Assembly: GCF_001665875.1 (NCBI RefSeq)
Contig: NZ_LZTA01000128.1
Location: forward strand, 1-64,000
Length of the DNA stretch: 64,000 nucleotides
DNA from: Mycobacterium sp. 852002-40037_SCH5390672
Lineage (GTDB): Bacteria > Actinomycetota > Actinomycetes > Mycobacteriales > Mycobacteriaceae
Direction of reading: 5' to 3'
Shown here piece by piece: positions 46,884-55,600 of the stretch (positions are counted from its first letter, which is position 1; the number at the start of each line of letters is the position of its first letter). The translations under genes and the position numbers were made by a program. Under the pieces are notes generated by a model. The model made no database searches and was not told where the DNA came from. It saw nothing but the letters and a program-made list of their open reading frames with translations.

Positions 46884-48251
46884 CTAAATGCCCGCGCCGG
46901 GGTTGAGGATGCCCTGCGGATCCAGGGCCTGTTTGATGCGCCGGTTGAGGTCCATCACGTCGGGTCCCAGGTAGCCGGCCAGCCAGGGCCGCTTCAACCG
47001 GCCGATGCCGTGCTCGCCGGTGATCGTGCCGCCGAGCCCGACGGCCAGATCCATGATCTCGCCGAACGCCAGGTGGGCGCGCTCGGTCATGTCGGCATCG
47101 GCGGGGTCGTAGACGATCAGCGGGTGGGTGTTGCCGTCGCCGGCGTGGGCGATCACCGAGATCATCAGGTCGCGTTCCGCGGCGATGCGTGCGATCCCGG
47201 TGACCAGCCGGCCCAGCGCCGGAAGCGGCACCCCGACATCCTCGAGCAGTAACGATCCCTTGGCTTCGACGGCCGGGATGCAGAACCGCCGAGCGACGAC
47301 GAACGCCTCGCCCTCGTCGGGATCATCGGTCGAAAACACTTCCGTCGCAGCGTTTTCCGCGAACACCCTGGCCATGATGTCGGCGTCCTCGCTGCCGGCG
47401 CGGCCGCGCTCGTCGGAACCGGCCACCAGCATGGCCGCCGCCCCGCGGTCCAGATCCATCCGCAGGGTGTCCTCGACGGCGTTGATCGCCACCGAATCCA
47501 TGAACTCCAGCATCGAGGGGCGAAGCCGCGCGGTGACGCCGAGCACCGCCTCGACCGCGTCCTCGACGGTGGCGAAGCTGGCTACCACGATGCTGGAGGC
47601 GTTCTGCTTGGGAACCAGCCGCAGCGTCACTTCCGTGACGACGCCCAGCGTGCCCTCGCTGCCGACGAACAGTTTCGTCAGCGAAAGCCCCGCGACGTCC
47701 TTGAGTCGTGGCCCGCCCAGCCGCACCGGGGTGCCGTCGGCCAGCACCACCTGCATGCCCAGCACGTAATCGGTGGTGACGCCGTACTTCACGCAGCACA
47801 GCCCGCCGGCGTTGGTGGCGATATTGCCGCCGATGCTGCAGATTTCGAACGACGACGGATCCGGCGGATACCACAGGCCGTGTTCGGCGGCGGCCATCTT
47901 GACCTCGGCGTTGAACAGCCCGGGCTGACATACCGCGGTCCGGGTCACCGGGTCGACGGCGATGTCGCGCATCTTCTCGGTGGACAGCACGATGCCGTTG
48001 TCCAGCGCGGTCGCCCCGCCGGACAGACCGCTGCCGGCGCCGCGGGTCACGACGGGCACCCGGTGTGCGGCAGCCCAGCGCAGCACGGTCTGCACCTCTT
48101 CGGTGCGCCGCGGGCGGACCACGGCCAGCGGCTTGCCGGCGCACGGGTCGAAGGCGCGGTCCTGGCGGTAGCCCTCGGTGACGGTTGGGTCGGTGACGAC
48201 CATCCCGTCGGGCAGGTCGGCGATCAGGCTGGCCAGGGCGTCAGAGCTCAC
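46884..48251 (-). CDS. FAD-linked oxidase/dehydrogenase, GlcD/lactate dehydrogenase type (Rv1257c homologue)
   Basis: 455 residues from GTG 48251. N-terminal PCMH FAD-binding domain: AVVRPRRTEEVQTVLRWAAA, VTRGAGSGLSGGATALDNGI (the pyrophosphate loop), and ICSIGGNIATNAGGLCCVKYG; C-terminal FAD-oxidase domain with VISVIAHAGDGNTHPLI (metal/substrate His) and GTITGEHGIGRLKRPWLAGY. Probably oxidises a 2-hydroxy acid such as glycolate or D-lactate; which one cannot be told. TAGTAT (minus, 48258-48263) 6 bases upstream of the GTG suggests a leaderless transcript. Confidence 0.9.
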   Translation of the reverse strand: MSSDALASLIADLPDGMVVTDPTVTEGYRQDRAFDPCAGKPLAVVRPRRTEEVQTVLRWAAAHRVPVVTRGAGSGLSGGATALDNGIVLSTEKMRDIAVDPVTRTAVCQPGLFNAEVKMAAAEHGLWYPPDPSSFEICSIGGNIATNAGGLCCVKYGVTTDYVLGMQVVLADGTPVRLGGPRLKDVAGLSLTKLFVGSEGTLGVVTEVTLRLVPKQNASSIVVASFATVEDAVEAVLGVTARLRPSMLEFMDSVAINAVEDTLRMDLDRGAAAMLVAGSDERGRAGSEDADIMARVFAENAATEVFSTDDPDEGEAFVVARRFCIPAVEAKGSLLLEDVGVPLPALGRLVTGIARIAAERDLMISVIAHAGDGNTHPLIVYDPADADMTERAHLAFGEIMDLAVGLGGTITGEHGIGRLKRPWLAGYLGPDVMDLNRRIKQALDPQGILNPGAGI

Positions 48252-48257
48252 GGCCCG

Positions 48258-48263
48258 ATACTA
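48258..48263 (-). promoter_or_regulatory. Predicted -10 of the FAD-linked oxidase gene, leaderless spacing
   Basis: Minus-strand TAGTAT, 6 bases before GTG 48251, with no ribosome binding site in the 21-base gap to the upstream gene's stop. Confidence 0.45.
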
Positions 48264-48271
48264 AGCCCGCT

Positions 48272-49513
48272 TTACGGACCCGGGTCCTCGGCGAACTCCG
48301 GAGCGTGGTCCAGTTCGCGCAGCGACGGCAGCCGGCTGGCGATGAGGCCGATCAGCAGGATCGGCACCGCCAACACCAGGAAGGTCACCTTCAGCCCGGC
48401 CACGTCTGTCAGCGGACCGGCTACCAGCAAGCCCAACGGGCCCGCCGCGTAGGTCAACCCGGTCATCACCCCGACGACGCGGCCGCGCAGCCGATGCGGG
48501 GCCCGAGTCTGCATCATGTAGTTGTAGATCGGCTGGATCGGTCCGTAGACCACGCCGGTCACCGCGCACAGCACCAGGATCACCGGCAAGGGCGGCAGGA
48601 ACGCAACCCCGACCGTCGCCGCGCCGAAGGTGAGCGTCGCCGCCAGCACGGCCGTGCGCCGTCGCAGGTGGTTGGACAGGGCGGCATAGCCGATCGCTCC
48701 CGCCACGCCGCCGAACCCGATTGCCATCAACGCCCACCCCAGCTGCGCGGGTTGGTGTTGGTCGGAGAAGTACTTGGGAAACAGCACGCTTTCCATCGGC
48801 AGGTACAGCGCGGTGACGGCCAGATCGATCAAGCCGAGCGTCCGAAGCACCCGCAGGTTCCAGACGAACCGCAATCCTTCGGCGATGCCGGACAACCACG
48901 CGTCCGGCCGGGTCTCGCGCTCGGGCTTGCCGGTACCCGCGAGCCGCAGCGGCCCGATCGTCAGGATGGACAATCCGAACAGCCCCGCCGTCACCCACAT
49001 CGTGTTGATGCCGCCGACCGTGGCGATCATCAGGCCGCCGATGCCCGGGCCCACGATGAACCCCAGGTTGAGAATCGCCTCGTAGATGCTGTTGGTGCGG
49101 GCCAGCGACCAGCCGGCGCGGGCCGCCGCCTCGGGGAGCATCGACGCCCGCGCGGTCGTCCCGGCCGGGTCGAACGCGGCCGCGAAGAAGGCCAGGACGG
49201 CCAGCACCACCAGGTTGAGCGCGTCCGCGCCGAGCCACCAGGCGATCAGCGGCACGGCGGTCACCGCCGCCCCGGAAAGCGAATCGGAGACCAGCGATAC
49301 CCGGCGGCGCCCGAAGAAGTCGACCGCGGCGCCGGCGACAAGTGTGGACAACACCAGCGGCAGCGTCATGGCCAGGGCCACGGCCGACGCGTCGCGCGCG
49401 CTGTTGTGGTGCTGCAACGCCAGCCACGGGAACGCGACGATCGAGATGCCGCTACCCGCTGTCGCCATCAACGTGGCGAACAGGATCAGAAACGCTGGGC
49501 CGCCGCTTTTCAT
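48272..49513 (-). CDS. tap: Tap-type MFS multidrug efflux pump (Rv1258c homologue)
   Basis: 413 residues, about twelve membrane helices of the DHA3 family: LMATAGSGISIVAFPWLALQ (helix 1), VAGAAVDFFGRRRVSLVSDS (motif A), FDPAGTTARASMLPE, and a second-half motif MQTRAPHRLRGRVVGVMTG. The mycobacterial Tap pump exports tetracycline, aminoglycosides and others and is part of the WhiB7 regulon; regulation here is inferred. In the 60-base divergent gap with udgB a consensus TTGACA (minus, 49535-49540) lies 21 bases upstream of the ATG. Confidence 0.92.
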   Translation of the reverse strand: MKSGGPAFLILFATLMATAGSGISIVAFPWLALQHHNSARDASAVALAMTLPLVLSTLVAGAAVDFFGRRRVSLVSDSLSGAAVTAVPLIAWWLGADALNLVVLAVLAFFAAAFDPAGTTARASMLPEAAARAGWSLARTNSIYEAILNLGFIVGPGIGGLMIATVGGINTMWVTAGLFGLSILTIGPLRLAGTGKPERETRPDAWLSGIAEGLRFVWNLRVLRTLGLIDLAVTALYLPMESVLFPKYFSDQHQPAQLGWALMAIGFGGVAGAIGYAALSNHLRRRTAVLAATLTFGAATVGVAFLPPLPVILVLCAVTGVVYGPIQPIYNYMMQTRAPHRLRGRVVGVMTGLTYAAGPLGLLVAGPLTDVAGLKVTFLVLAVPILLIGLIASRLPSLRELDHAPEFAEDPGP

Positions 49514-49519
49514 GGAATA

Positions 49520-49557
49520 TCGCCGCTGAATTTATGTCAAAGCGGTATTTGCGGCGA
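49520..49557. promoter_or_regulatory. Divergent tap/udgB control region with inverted repeat and TTGACA
   Basis: TCGCCGC (49520-49526) and GCGGCGA (49551-49557) form a perfect 7-bp inverted repeat around an AT-rich centre. On the minus strand TTGACA (49535-49540) sits within it; a TATTCC hexamer 15 bases on is a poor -10 very close to the tap ATG. The whole gap is 60 bases, so the two promoters must overlap. Confidence 0.45.
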
Positions 49558-49573
49558 CCGAATTTTTCGACTC

Positions 49574-50401
49574 ATGCAGGATGTTCATGTGCTTGCCCAC
49601 CCCCGTACCGGCCAGGCGTTCGGCTCTCCGGTTGGTGCCGGCACCGGATGGCCGGGTGATCCGGCCACACCGCAAACCCCCGTGGCGGCCGACGCCGCCG
49701 CGGTCGCAGAGCTTGCCGAACACGCCGGCTCGATTCCCGAAATCGACGCTTTGGTGAGCGTCTGCCGGGCCTGCCCGCGGTTGGTCACCTGGCGCGAGGA
49801 CGTGGCGAAAGTCAAACGTCGAGCCTTTGCCGACCAACCGTATTGGGGGCGGCCCGTGCCCAGTTGGGGCTCGGCGCGCCCCCGGCTGTTGATCGTCGGA
49901 TTGGCGCCCGCCGCACACGGCGCCAACCGCACGGGGCGGATGTTCACCGGCGACCGCTCGGGCGACCAGTTGTACGCGGCGCTGTACCGGGCCGGGCTGG
50001 TGAACCAACCGACCAGCGTCGATGCCGCGGATGGATTGCAGACCAAGAAGATTCGCATCGTCGCGCCGGTGCGGTGTGCGCCTCCGGCCAACGCCCCGAC
50101 GCCGGAGGAGCGCGACACCTGCTGGCCCTGGCTGCAGGCCGAATGGCGGTTGGTATCCGAGGATGTTCGTGTTGTCGTGGCCCTGGGCGGGTTCGGCTGG
50201 CAGATCGCGCTGCGGCTGCCCGGCACCGCCACCGGTCGTAAACCCCGGTTCGGTCACGGCGTCGTTGCTGACCTGGCGCCCGGTGTGCGACTGCTCGGCT
50301 GCTACCACCCGAGCCAGCAAAACATGTTCACCGGTAGGTTGACACCAGCAATGCTCGACGACGTCTTCCGCGACGCTAAAGAACTGGCAGGAATCAAGTG
50401 A
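49574..50401 (+). CDS. udgB: Family 5 uracil-DNA glycosylase UdgB
   Basis: 275 residues. Four cysteines for the 4Fe-4S cluster: Cys64 and Cys67 (VCRACPR), Cys168 (PVRCAP), Cys183. Motif A GLAPAAHGANRTGRMFTGD lacks the catalytic Asp of family 1, as in UdgB, and motif B HPSQQNMFTGRLT is intact. Family 5 enzymes remove uracil, ethenocytosine and hypoxanthine from double-stranded DNA. ATG 49574 is the best start; the frame is open far upstream through the antisense of tap without similarity. Followed after 6 bases by a FAD monooxygenase. Confidence 0.94.
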   Translation: MQDVHVLAHPRTGQAFGSPVGAGTGWPGDPATPQTPVAADAAAVAELAEHAGSIPEIDALVSVCRACPRLVTWREDVAKVKRRAFADQPYWGRPVPSWGSARPRLLIVGLAPAAHGANRTGRMFTGDRSGDQLYAALYRAGLVNQPTSVDAADGLQTKKIRIVAPVRCAPPANAPTPEERDTCWPWLQAEWRLVSEDVRVVVALGGFGWQIALRLPGTATGRKPRFGHGVVADLAPGVRLLGCYHPSQQNMFTGRLTPAMLDDVFRDAKELAGIK

Positions 50402-50407
50402 CTTCTC

Positions 50408-51538
50408 ATGTCTAGGGTTCTGATATCCGGCGCCAGCGTGGCGGGAGCCGCGGCGGCGTTTTGGCTTGGGCGGCATGGCTTTACGGTGACGGTGGTCGAG
50501 CGCCACCGGGGACCGCGGCCGGGTGGTCAGGCGATCGACGTGCGGGGACCGGCGCTGACGGTGCTCGAGCGCATGGGGCTGTTGGGCGCCGCCCAGAAGC
50601 GCAAGACGCAAATCCAGGGTTCCTCCGTCGTCGACCGTGACGGCAACGAATTGTCCCGCGACACCGAATCGACTCCCACCGGCGGGCCCATCGACAGTCG
50701 CGACATCGAGCTGTTGCGCGACGACTTGGTCGAATTGCTTTACGGCGCAAGCCAATGGACGGCCGAATACCTCTTCGACGACACCATCACCGCCGTGCAG
50801 GACGAGGGCGCGGCCGTCCGCGTCACTTTCGAGCGCGCCGCGCCGCGTAGTTTCGACCTCGTCATCGGCGCCGACGGATTGCACTCCAATGTGCGGCGTT
50901 TGGTTTTCGGGCCGGAAGACAATTTCATCGAGAGGCTGGGCACACACGCGGCAATCTTCACCGTGCCCAACTTCCTGGGCCTGGACTACTGGCAGACGTG
51001 GCACTACGGCGACTCGACCATGGCGGGGGTTTACAGCGCGCGCAACAACGCCGAGGCGCGGGCCATGCTGGGCTTCATGGAAACCGATCTGCGGATCGAC
51101 TACCGCGACACCGAAGCCCAATTCGCCGAGCTGGAACGGCGGATGGTCGGCGACGGCTGGGTCCGCCCGCAGCTGCTCGAATACATGCGCACCGCCCCGG
51201 ACTTCTACTTCGACGAGATGTCGCAGATCAAAATGGATCGCTGGTCGCGTGGCAGGGTGGCGCTGGTCGGAGACGCCGGGTACTGCTGCTCGCCCCTGTC
51301 GGGCCAGGGAACCAGCGTTGCGCTGCTGGGCGCCTACATCCTGGCCGGCGAGCTCAAGGCGGCCTCCCAAGGCGAGACGGTCGACCATGAGGCCGGCTTC
51401 GGCAACTACCACCGCGAGTTCAGTGACTACGTCAAGCGCAACCAATGGCTGGTCGTGGACAACATCCCGGGCGGTGCCCCGATACCGCAAGAGGTGTTCG
51501 ACCGTATCGTCGCCTCAATCACCCTCAAGGACTACTGA
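50408..51538 (+). CDS. FAD-dependent monooxygenase (Rv1260 homologue)
   Basis: 376 residues, PHBH/TetX-like aromatic hydroxylase fold. Rossmann GASVAGAAAAFWLGRHGFTV, the GD motif SFDLVIGADGLHSNVR, and WSRGRVALVGDAGYCCSPLSGQGTS (FAD ribityl). About a single polypeptide domain; no membrane or redox partner domain. ATG 50408 is 6 bases after the udgB stop, so co-transcription is likely. Substrate unknown; related proteins hydroxylate or inactivate aromatic compounds, including antibiotics. Confidence 0.9.
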   Translation: MSRVLISGASVAGAAAAFWLGRHGFTVTVVERHRGPRPGGQAIDVRGPALTVLERMGLLGAAQKRKTQIQGSSVVDRDGNELSRDTESTPTGGPIDSRDIELLRDDLVELLYGASQWTAEYLFDDTITAVQDEGAAVRVTFERAAPRSFDLVIGADGLHSNVRRLVFGPEDNFIERLGTHAAIFTVPNFLGLDYWQTWHYGDSTMAGVYSARNNAEARAMLGFMETDLRIDYRDTEAQFAELERRMVGDGWVRPQLLEYMRTAPDFYFDEMSQIKMDRWSRGRVALVGDAGYCCSPLSGQGTSVALLGAYILAGELKAASQGETVDHEAGFGNYHREFSDYVKRNQWLVVDNIPGGAPIPQEVFDRIVASITLKDY

Positions 51539-51591
51539 GCCGGGTCACGCCGAGCGGGAACGTTTGCGGGCCGGCGCGCGTTGACGCCATC

Positions 51592-52623
51592 GTGCGTCTT
51601 TCCGTCCTTGATCTCATCCCGGTGCGCACCGACCAGACGACCGGTGGCGCGCTGGCGGCCACCGTGCAACTGGCCCAGGCCGCGGATCGGCTGGGCTTTA
51701 CCCGCTACTGGGTCGCCGAGCACCACAACATGCCGTCGGTGGGCGCCACCAGCCCACCGGTGGTGATCGCCTACCTGGCCGCACAGACCTCGCAGCTGCG
51801 GCTCGGCTCGGGTGGCGTGATGCTTCCCAATCACGCGCCGCTGGCGGTGGCCGAGCAGTTCGCGCTGCTGGAAGCCGCCGCCCCGGGCCGGATCGACCTC
51901 GGCATCGGCCGGGCGCCCGGCTCGGATCCGGTGACGTCGTATGCGCTGCGCGGCGGTCGCGACGACCGCGACATCGAGAACTTCCCCGAATATCTGGACG
52001 ACGTGGCGGCGCTGATGAGCGCTCGGGGCGTGCGGGTTCCATTGCACTCGGGTGATTACACCCTCAAGGCCACCCCGGCCGCGGCGGGCGAACCACGCCT
52101 ATGGCTGCTGGGCTCCTCGATGTACTCGGCGCACCTGGCCGCCGCCAAGGGGATGCCGTATGTGTTCGCACATCACTTCTCCGGCAATGGAACCGAAGAG
52201 GCGCTCGAGGTCTACCGCTCGCGATTCAAGCCCAGTGAGCTGACCGCCGAACCGCTGACATTTTTGACGGTGAACGCCGCGGTGGCCGAAACGCGGGAAG
52301 AGGCAACGGCATTGATGTTGCCGAACCTGCAGATGATGGCCCGGCTGCGGACCGGGCAGCCGCTCGGGCCGGTGCCGCTGGTCGAGGAGGCTGCGGCTGC
52401 CGAGTTGACCGGACAACAACAGCGGATCGTGGAGAGCGGACTGCAGCGCGCCGTCCTGGGGGCGCCGGCAGAGGCCGCCGAGCAGATCCGGGCACTGGCC
52501 GACCGGTTCGGGGTCGACGAGGTCATGGTGAACCCAGTGGCCTCGGCCCGCCGCGGCACCGATCCCGAGACCGGACCGGCCCGGGTCACGACGCTGGAAC
52601 TGCTGGCCAAAGAGCTGTTCTGA
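51592..52623 (+). CDS. LLM-class flavin-dependent oxidoreductase (MsnO8-like)
   Basis: 343 residues from GTG 51592, beginning MRLSVLDLIPVRTDQT, typical for the MsnO8 subfamily of bacterial luciferase-like proteins. Other family marks: YWVAEHHNMPSVGATSPPV, GVMLPNHAPLAVAEQFALLE and GRIDLGIGRAPGSDP. Binds FMN or possibly F420; the substrate is not known. It lies 53 bases after the monooxygenase and is convergent with the c-di-GMP gene (12 bases between stops). From memory this gene is not at the same place in M. tuberculosis. Confidence 0.88.
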   Translation: MRLSVLDLIPVRTDQTTGGALAATVQLAQAADRLGFTRYWVAEHHNMPSVGATSPPVVIAYLAAQTSQLRLGSGGVMLPNHAPLAVAEQFALLEAAAPGRIDLGIGRAPGSDPVTSYALRGGRDDRDIENFPEYLDDVAALMSARGVRVPLHSGDYTLKATPAAAGEPRLWLLGSSMYSAHLAAAKGMPYVFAHHFSGNGTEEALEVYRSRFKPSELTAEPLTFLTVNAAVAETREEATALMLPNLQMMARLRTGQPLGPVPLVEEAAAAELTGQQQRIVESGLQRAVLGAPAEAAEQIRALADRFGVDEVMVNPVASARRGTDPETGPARVTTLELLAKELF

Positions 52624-52635
52624 ATCCTGCTGCGA

Positions 52636-55600
52636 TCACGCTCGTTCGTTGGACTGGCTCGGGTGGGGGTTCGGCGCGTGGCTGGTGATCCAGTCCCGCA
52701 GGTCATCCGGCGGCAGCGGCGGGGTGTGCACGAAACCCTGGGTGATCGTGCAGCCATACCGCCGCAGGGCGTTCAGGGTGGCCTCGTTCTCGACCCCCTC
52801 GGCGACCAGATCGGCACCCAGGTTCGACGCCAGCGCCACCGTCGACCGCACGATGGCCACCGACCGCGCGTCATTGGCCAAGCGCGCCACGAAAATCCGG
52901 TCGAGTTTGAGCTCGTCGACCGAAACCTCTTGCAGCCGAGCCAGTGACGACCATCCGGTGCCGTAATCGTCGAGTGAGATGCGGATTCCCAGGTCCTGCA
53001 GGGCGGCGACGGTGTTGCGGGAGCGCACCGAGTCCACCAGCGCACTCTCGGTGATCTCGAGAATGAGTGCCTCGGCGGGCAAGTCGTAATTCGCGAGGAG
53101 CCGCTCGACGGTACCGACAAGTTCGATATCCAGCAGGTTGGTCGTCGACAGGTTCACCGCGACGGTGAGCGGCATGTCTTGCTCACGCCACGAGCGGACC
53201 TGTGCGAGAGCCATGCTCAGCGTGCGGTTGGAGATCTTGCGCATCAGCCCGGCGCGTTCGGCGACAGACAGAAACTCTTCCGGCAGCAGCGTTCCGCGCC
53301 GAGGGTGCTGCCAGCGCAGCACCGCCTCGACACTGTGGACGCTGCCGTCACGTCCGTCGATCTTGGGCTGGTAGTACAGTTTCAGCTCGTCGGTATCGAA
53401 CAACGCGGTGCGCAATTCCTCGATCAGGCTGGGGTCGTTGTCGCGATAAACCTCGAACGAGGAGTCATACACTGCGATCTTGCTACGGGCGGATTTCGCG
53501 TACGCCATGGTGATTTCGGCGCGGCTCAACAGCTCTTGCGGAGAGTCGCAGTGGTCCGGGCAGAGCGCGATGGCGATGCGGGCATCCACTTGTACGGTGA
53601 TAGGGTCCAAAGCGATCGGCTCGCTCAAGGCCTCGAGCAGCCGGCCGGCCGAAGCGCTGGCCGCGGTGAGGTTGGCCCCTTCCGAAAGCAGCACGGCGAA
53701 TTGGTCATCGCCCACCCGTGCGAGCAGATCGTCACGACGGACGCAGCCGGCCAGACGGTTTGCGATATGGCACAGCAGCTCGTCACCGAACTGGCTGCCG
53801 ATCGAGTCGGTGATCTCGTGGAAATCGCTCAGGCTCAACAACAACAGCGCCTGACGTGCGTGTGCCCTGGTCGGCATCGACGGAGTTTCCGGTGGCGGCG
53901 AAGCAGGCAACCCCGTCAGGGCCGTCGCCAGTGAGCGCCGGTTCGGCAGCGCGGTCAACTCGTCGGTCATGGCGAGTTTGTCGTTAGTGTCCAGCAGGCT
54001 TTCGTCCCGAAAAGTCAGCGCGAACCGCCCGGCCGCCACGACCAGGCCCAGCGCTGCCAGCGTCGCGGCGAGCCTCGAATGATGCGCCAGGACAATCACG
54101 CCCAGCGCCACGATGGCGGACGCGACCGGAGTGACGTAGGGCTCGAATCGGCTTCGGGGTGGTGGCGTGAGCGATGACGATCTGGCCCAGCTCGCCATCG
54201 CGATCAGTAACGACGACGCGGCCCAGCAGGCATCCAGCAGGGAACCGGCCCGATACAGGCCGGCGGACGTCTCGAACAGATACGCCGCGTCCGCGACCGC
54301 AAACAAGACCAATCCGGCCACCAGCAGCGCCCAGCGAATTTCGTTGCGCCAGCCGAGAATTGGCAACATGCCGGCGGCCAGGGCCAGCAGCATCAGATCG
54401 CTCCACGGATAGGCCAGCCCCACCCATACGGTCGCCGGGGCGTGTACCGCCGCCGCCCGGATCGGACCCGCCGTCAACGCCGCGGCCACCGCCGCCAAGG
54501 TCAAGGCGCAGATCAACGAATCGAGCTGAATGGGGATCGGCAGTCGTTTGAGCCGTGCCCGCATGAGCAGCAGCAGCCCGGCGTAGACGAAGGGGTAGTA
54601 CGCGAGGTACTCCGGGTCGGCCGCCGACGGGGATCGGCCGTTGGGCACCCACAACGCGTAGACGACGTCACCCACGGCGGAGGACGCCATGCCGGCAGCA
54701 ATCAAGGCCCAGCCGAACCGATCAGCTGGGACACGGTACGCGCGAACGGCAATCAATCCGGCCGCGACCACGGTCAGCGCCGTATACAGCGCCGCGGCCG
54801 AGAGGATGCCGTGCCCGGCATTTGGGTGTACGACGCTGGACACGGTGAAGGCGACCACGCCGATCGCCAGCAGCACGATGGCAGCGCGGATGTCCCGCGG
54901 AGGCCAGCGGACAGCGTCGGGCGCATCCTCGGGCGGGGCCGGTGTCGCGGTCGCAACCTCGGAGACGGGTCGAGACTCCGGCGCCATCTCGACGCCACTG
55001 CCAAGTGCACGGGACGCGACCGAGGATCGGTTCGAACCCGGCGCTGGCGGAAACGCATACGGCAGCGGCAGGTCGGGCATGAAGCTGCGAATACATTGGC
55101 CGCCTTCACGTTTGGCGGCATACATAGCCAAGTCCGCGTGCCGCAGTAACTGATCGACCGTGCAGTTCGCCGCGCCGGTGGCCACCGTGAATCCGATGCT
55201 CGGCCGCACCGTGATCGGAATGCCCTCGATCAGAATGGCTCCGGTGAAGGCGTCGAGAATGCGATGCGCGGCCGACTGCGATTCTTCGACGGAAGCTTCG
55301 ATGACGGCAGCGAATTCGTCGCCCCCGAGCCGGGCGATGGTGCCCTGGTCCCCGAGCGCCGCGGTGAGCCGGCCGGCCACCCGGACAAGGAGTTCGTCGC
55401 CGGCCGGATGGCCCAGGGCGTCGTTGACCGACTTGAAATTGTCGAGGTCCAGACACAACACCGCGATCGGCGTGCCGTCGGGACGCCGTCGCGCGATGGC
55501 CTGGTCGAGTCGGTGCAGGAACAGAGCCCGGTTGGCCAGACCGGTCAGGCTGTCGCGGAAGGCCTCCCGCGCGACCTCCGACAACAGGTTCTGGTTCTCG

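Noticed and set aside
48305..49573. 423-codon upstream extension of udgB
   Set aside because: The extension is antisense to tap and has no similarity; the UdgB-like sequence begins at 49574.
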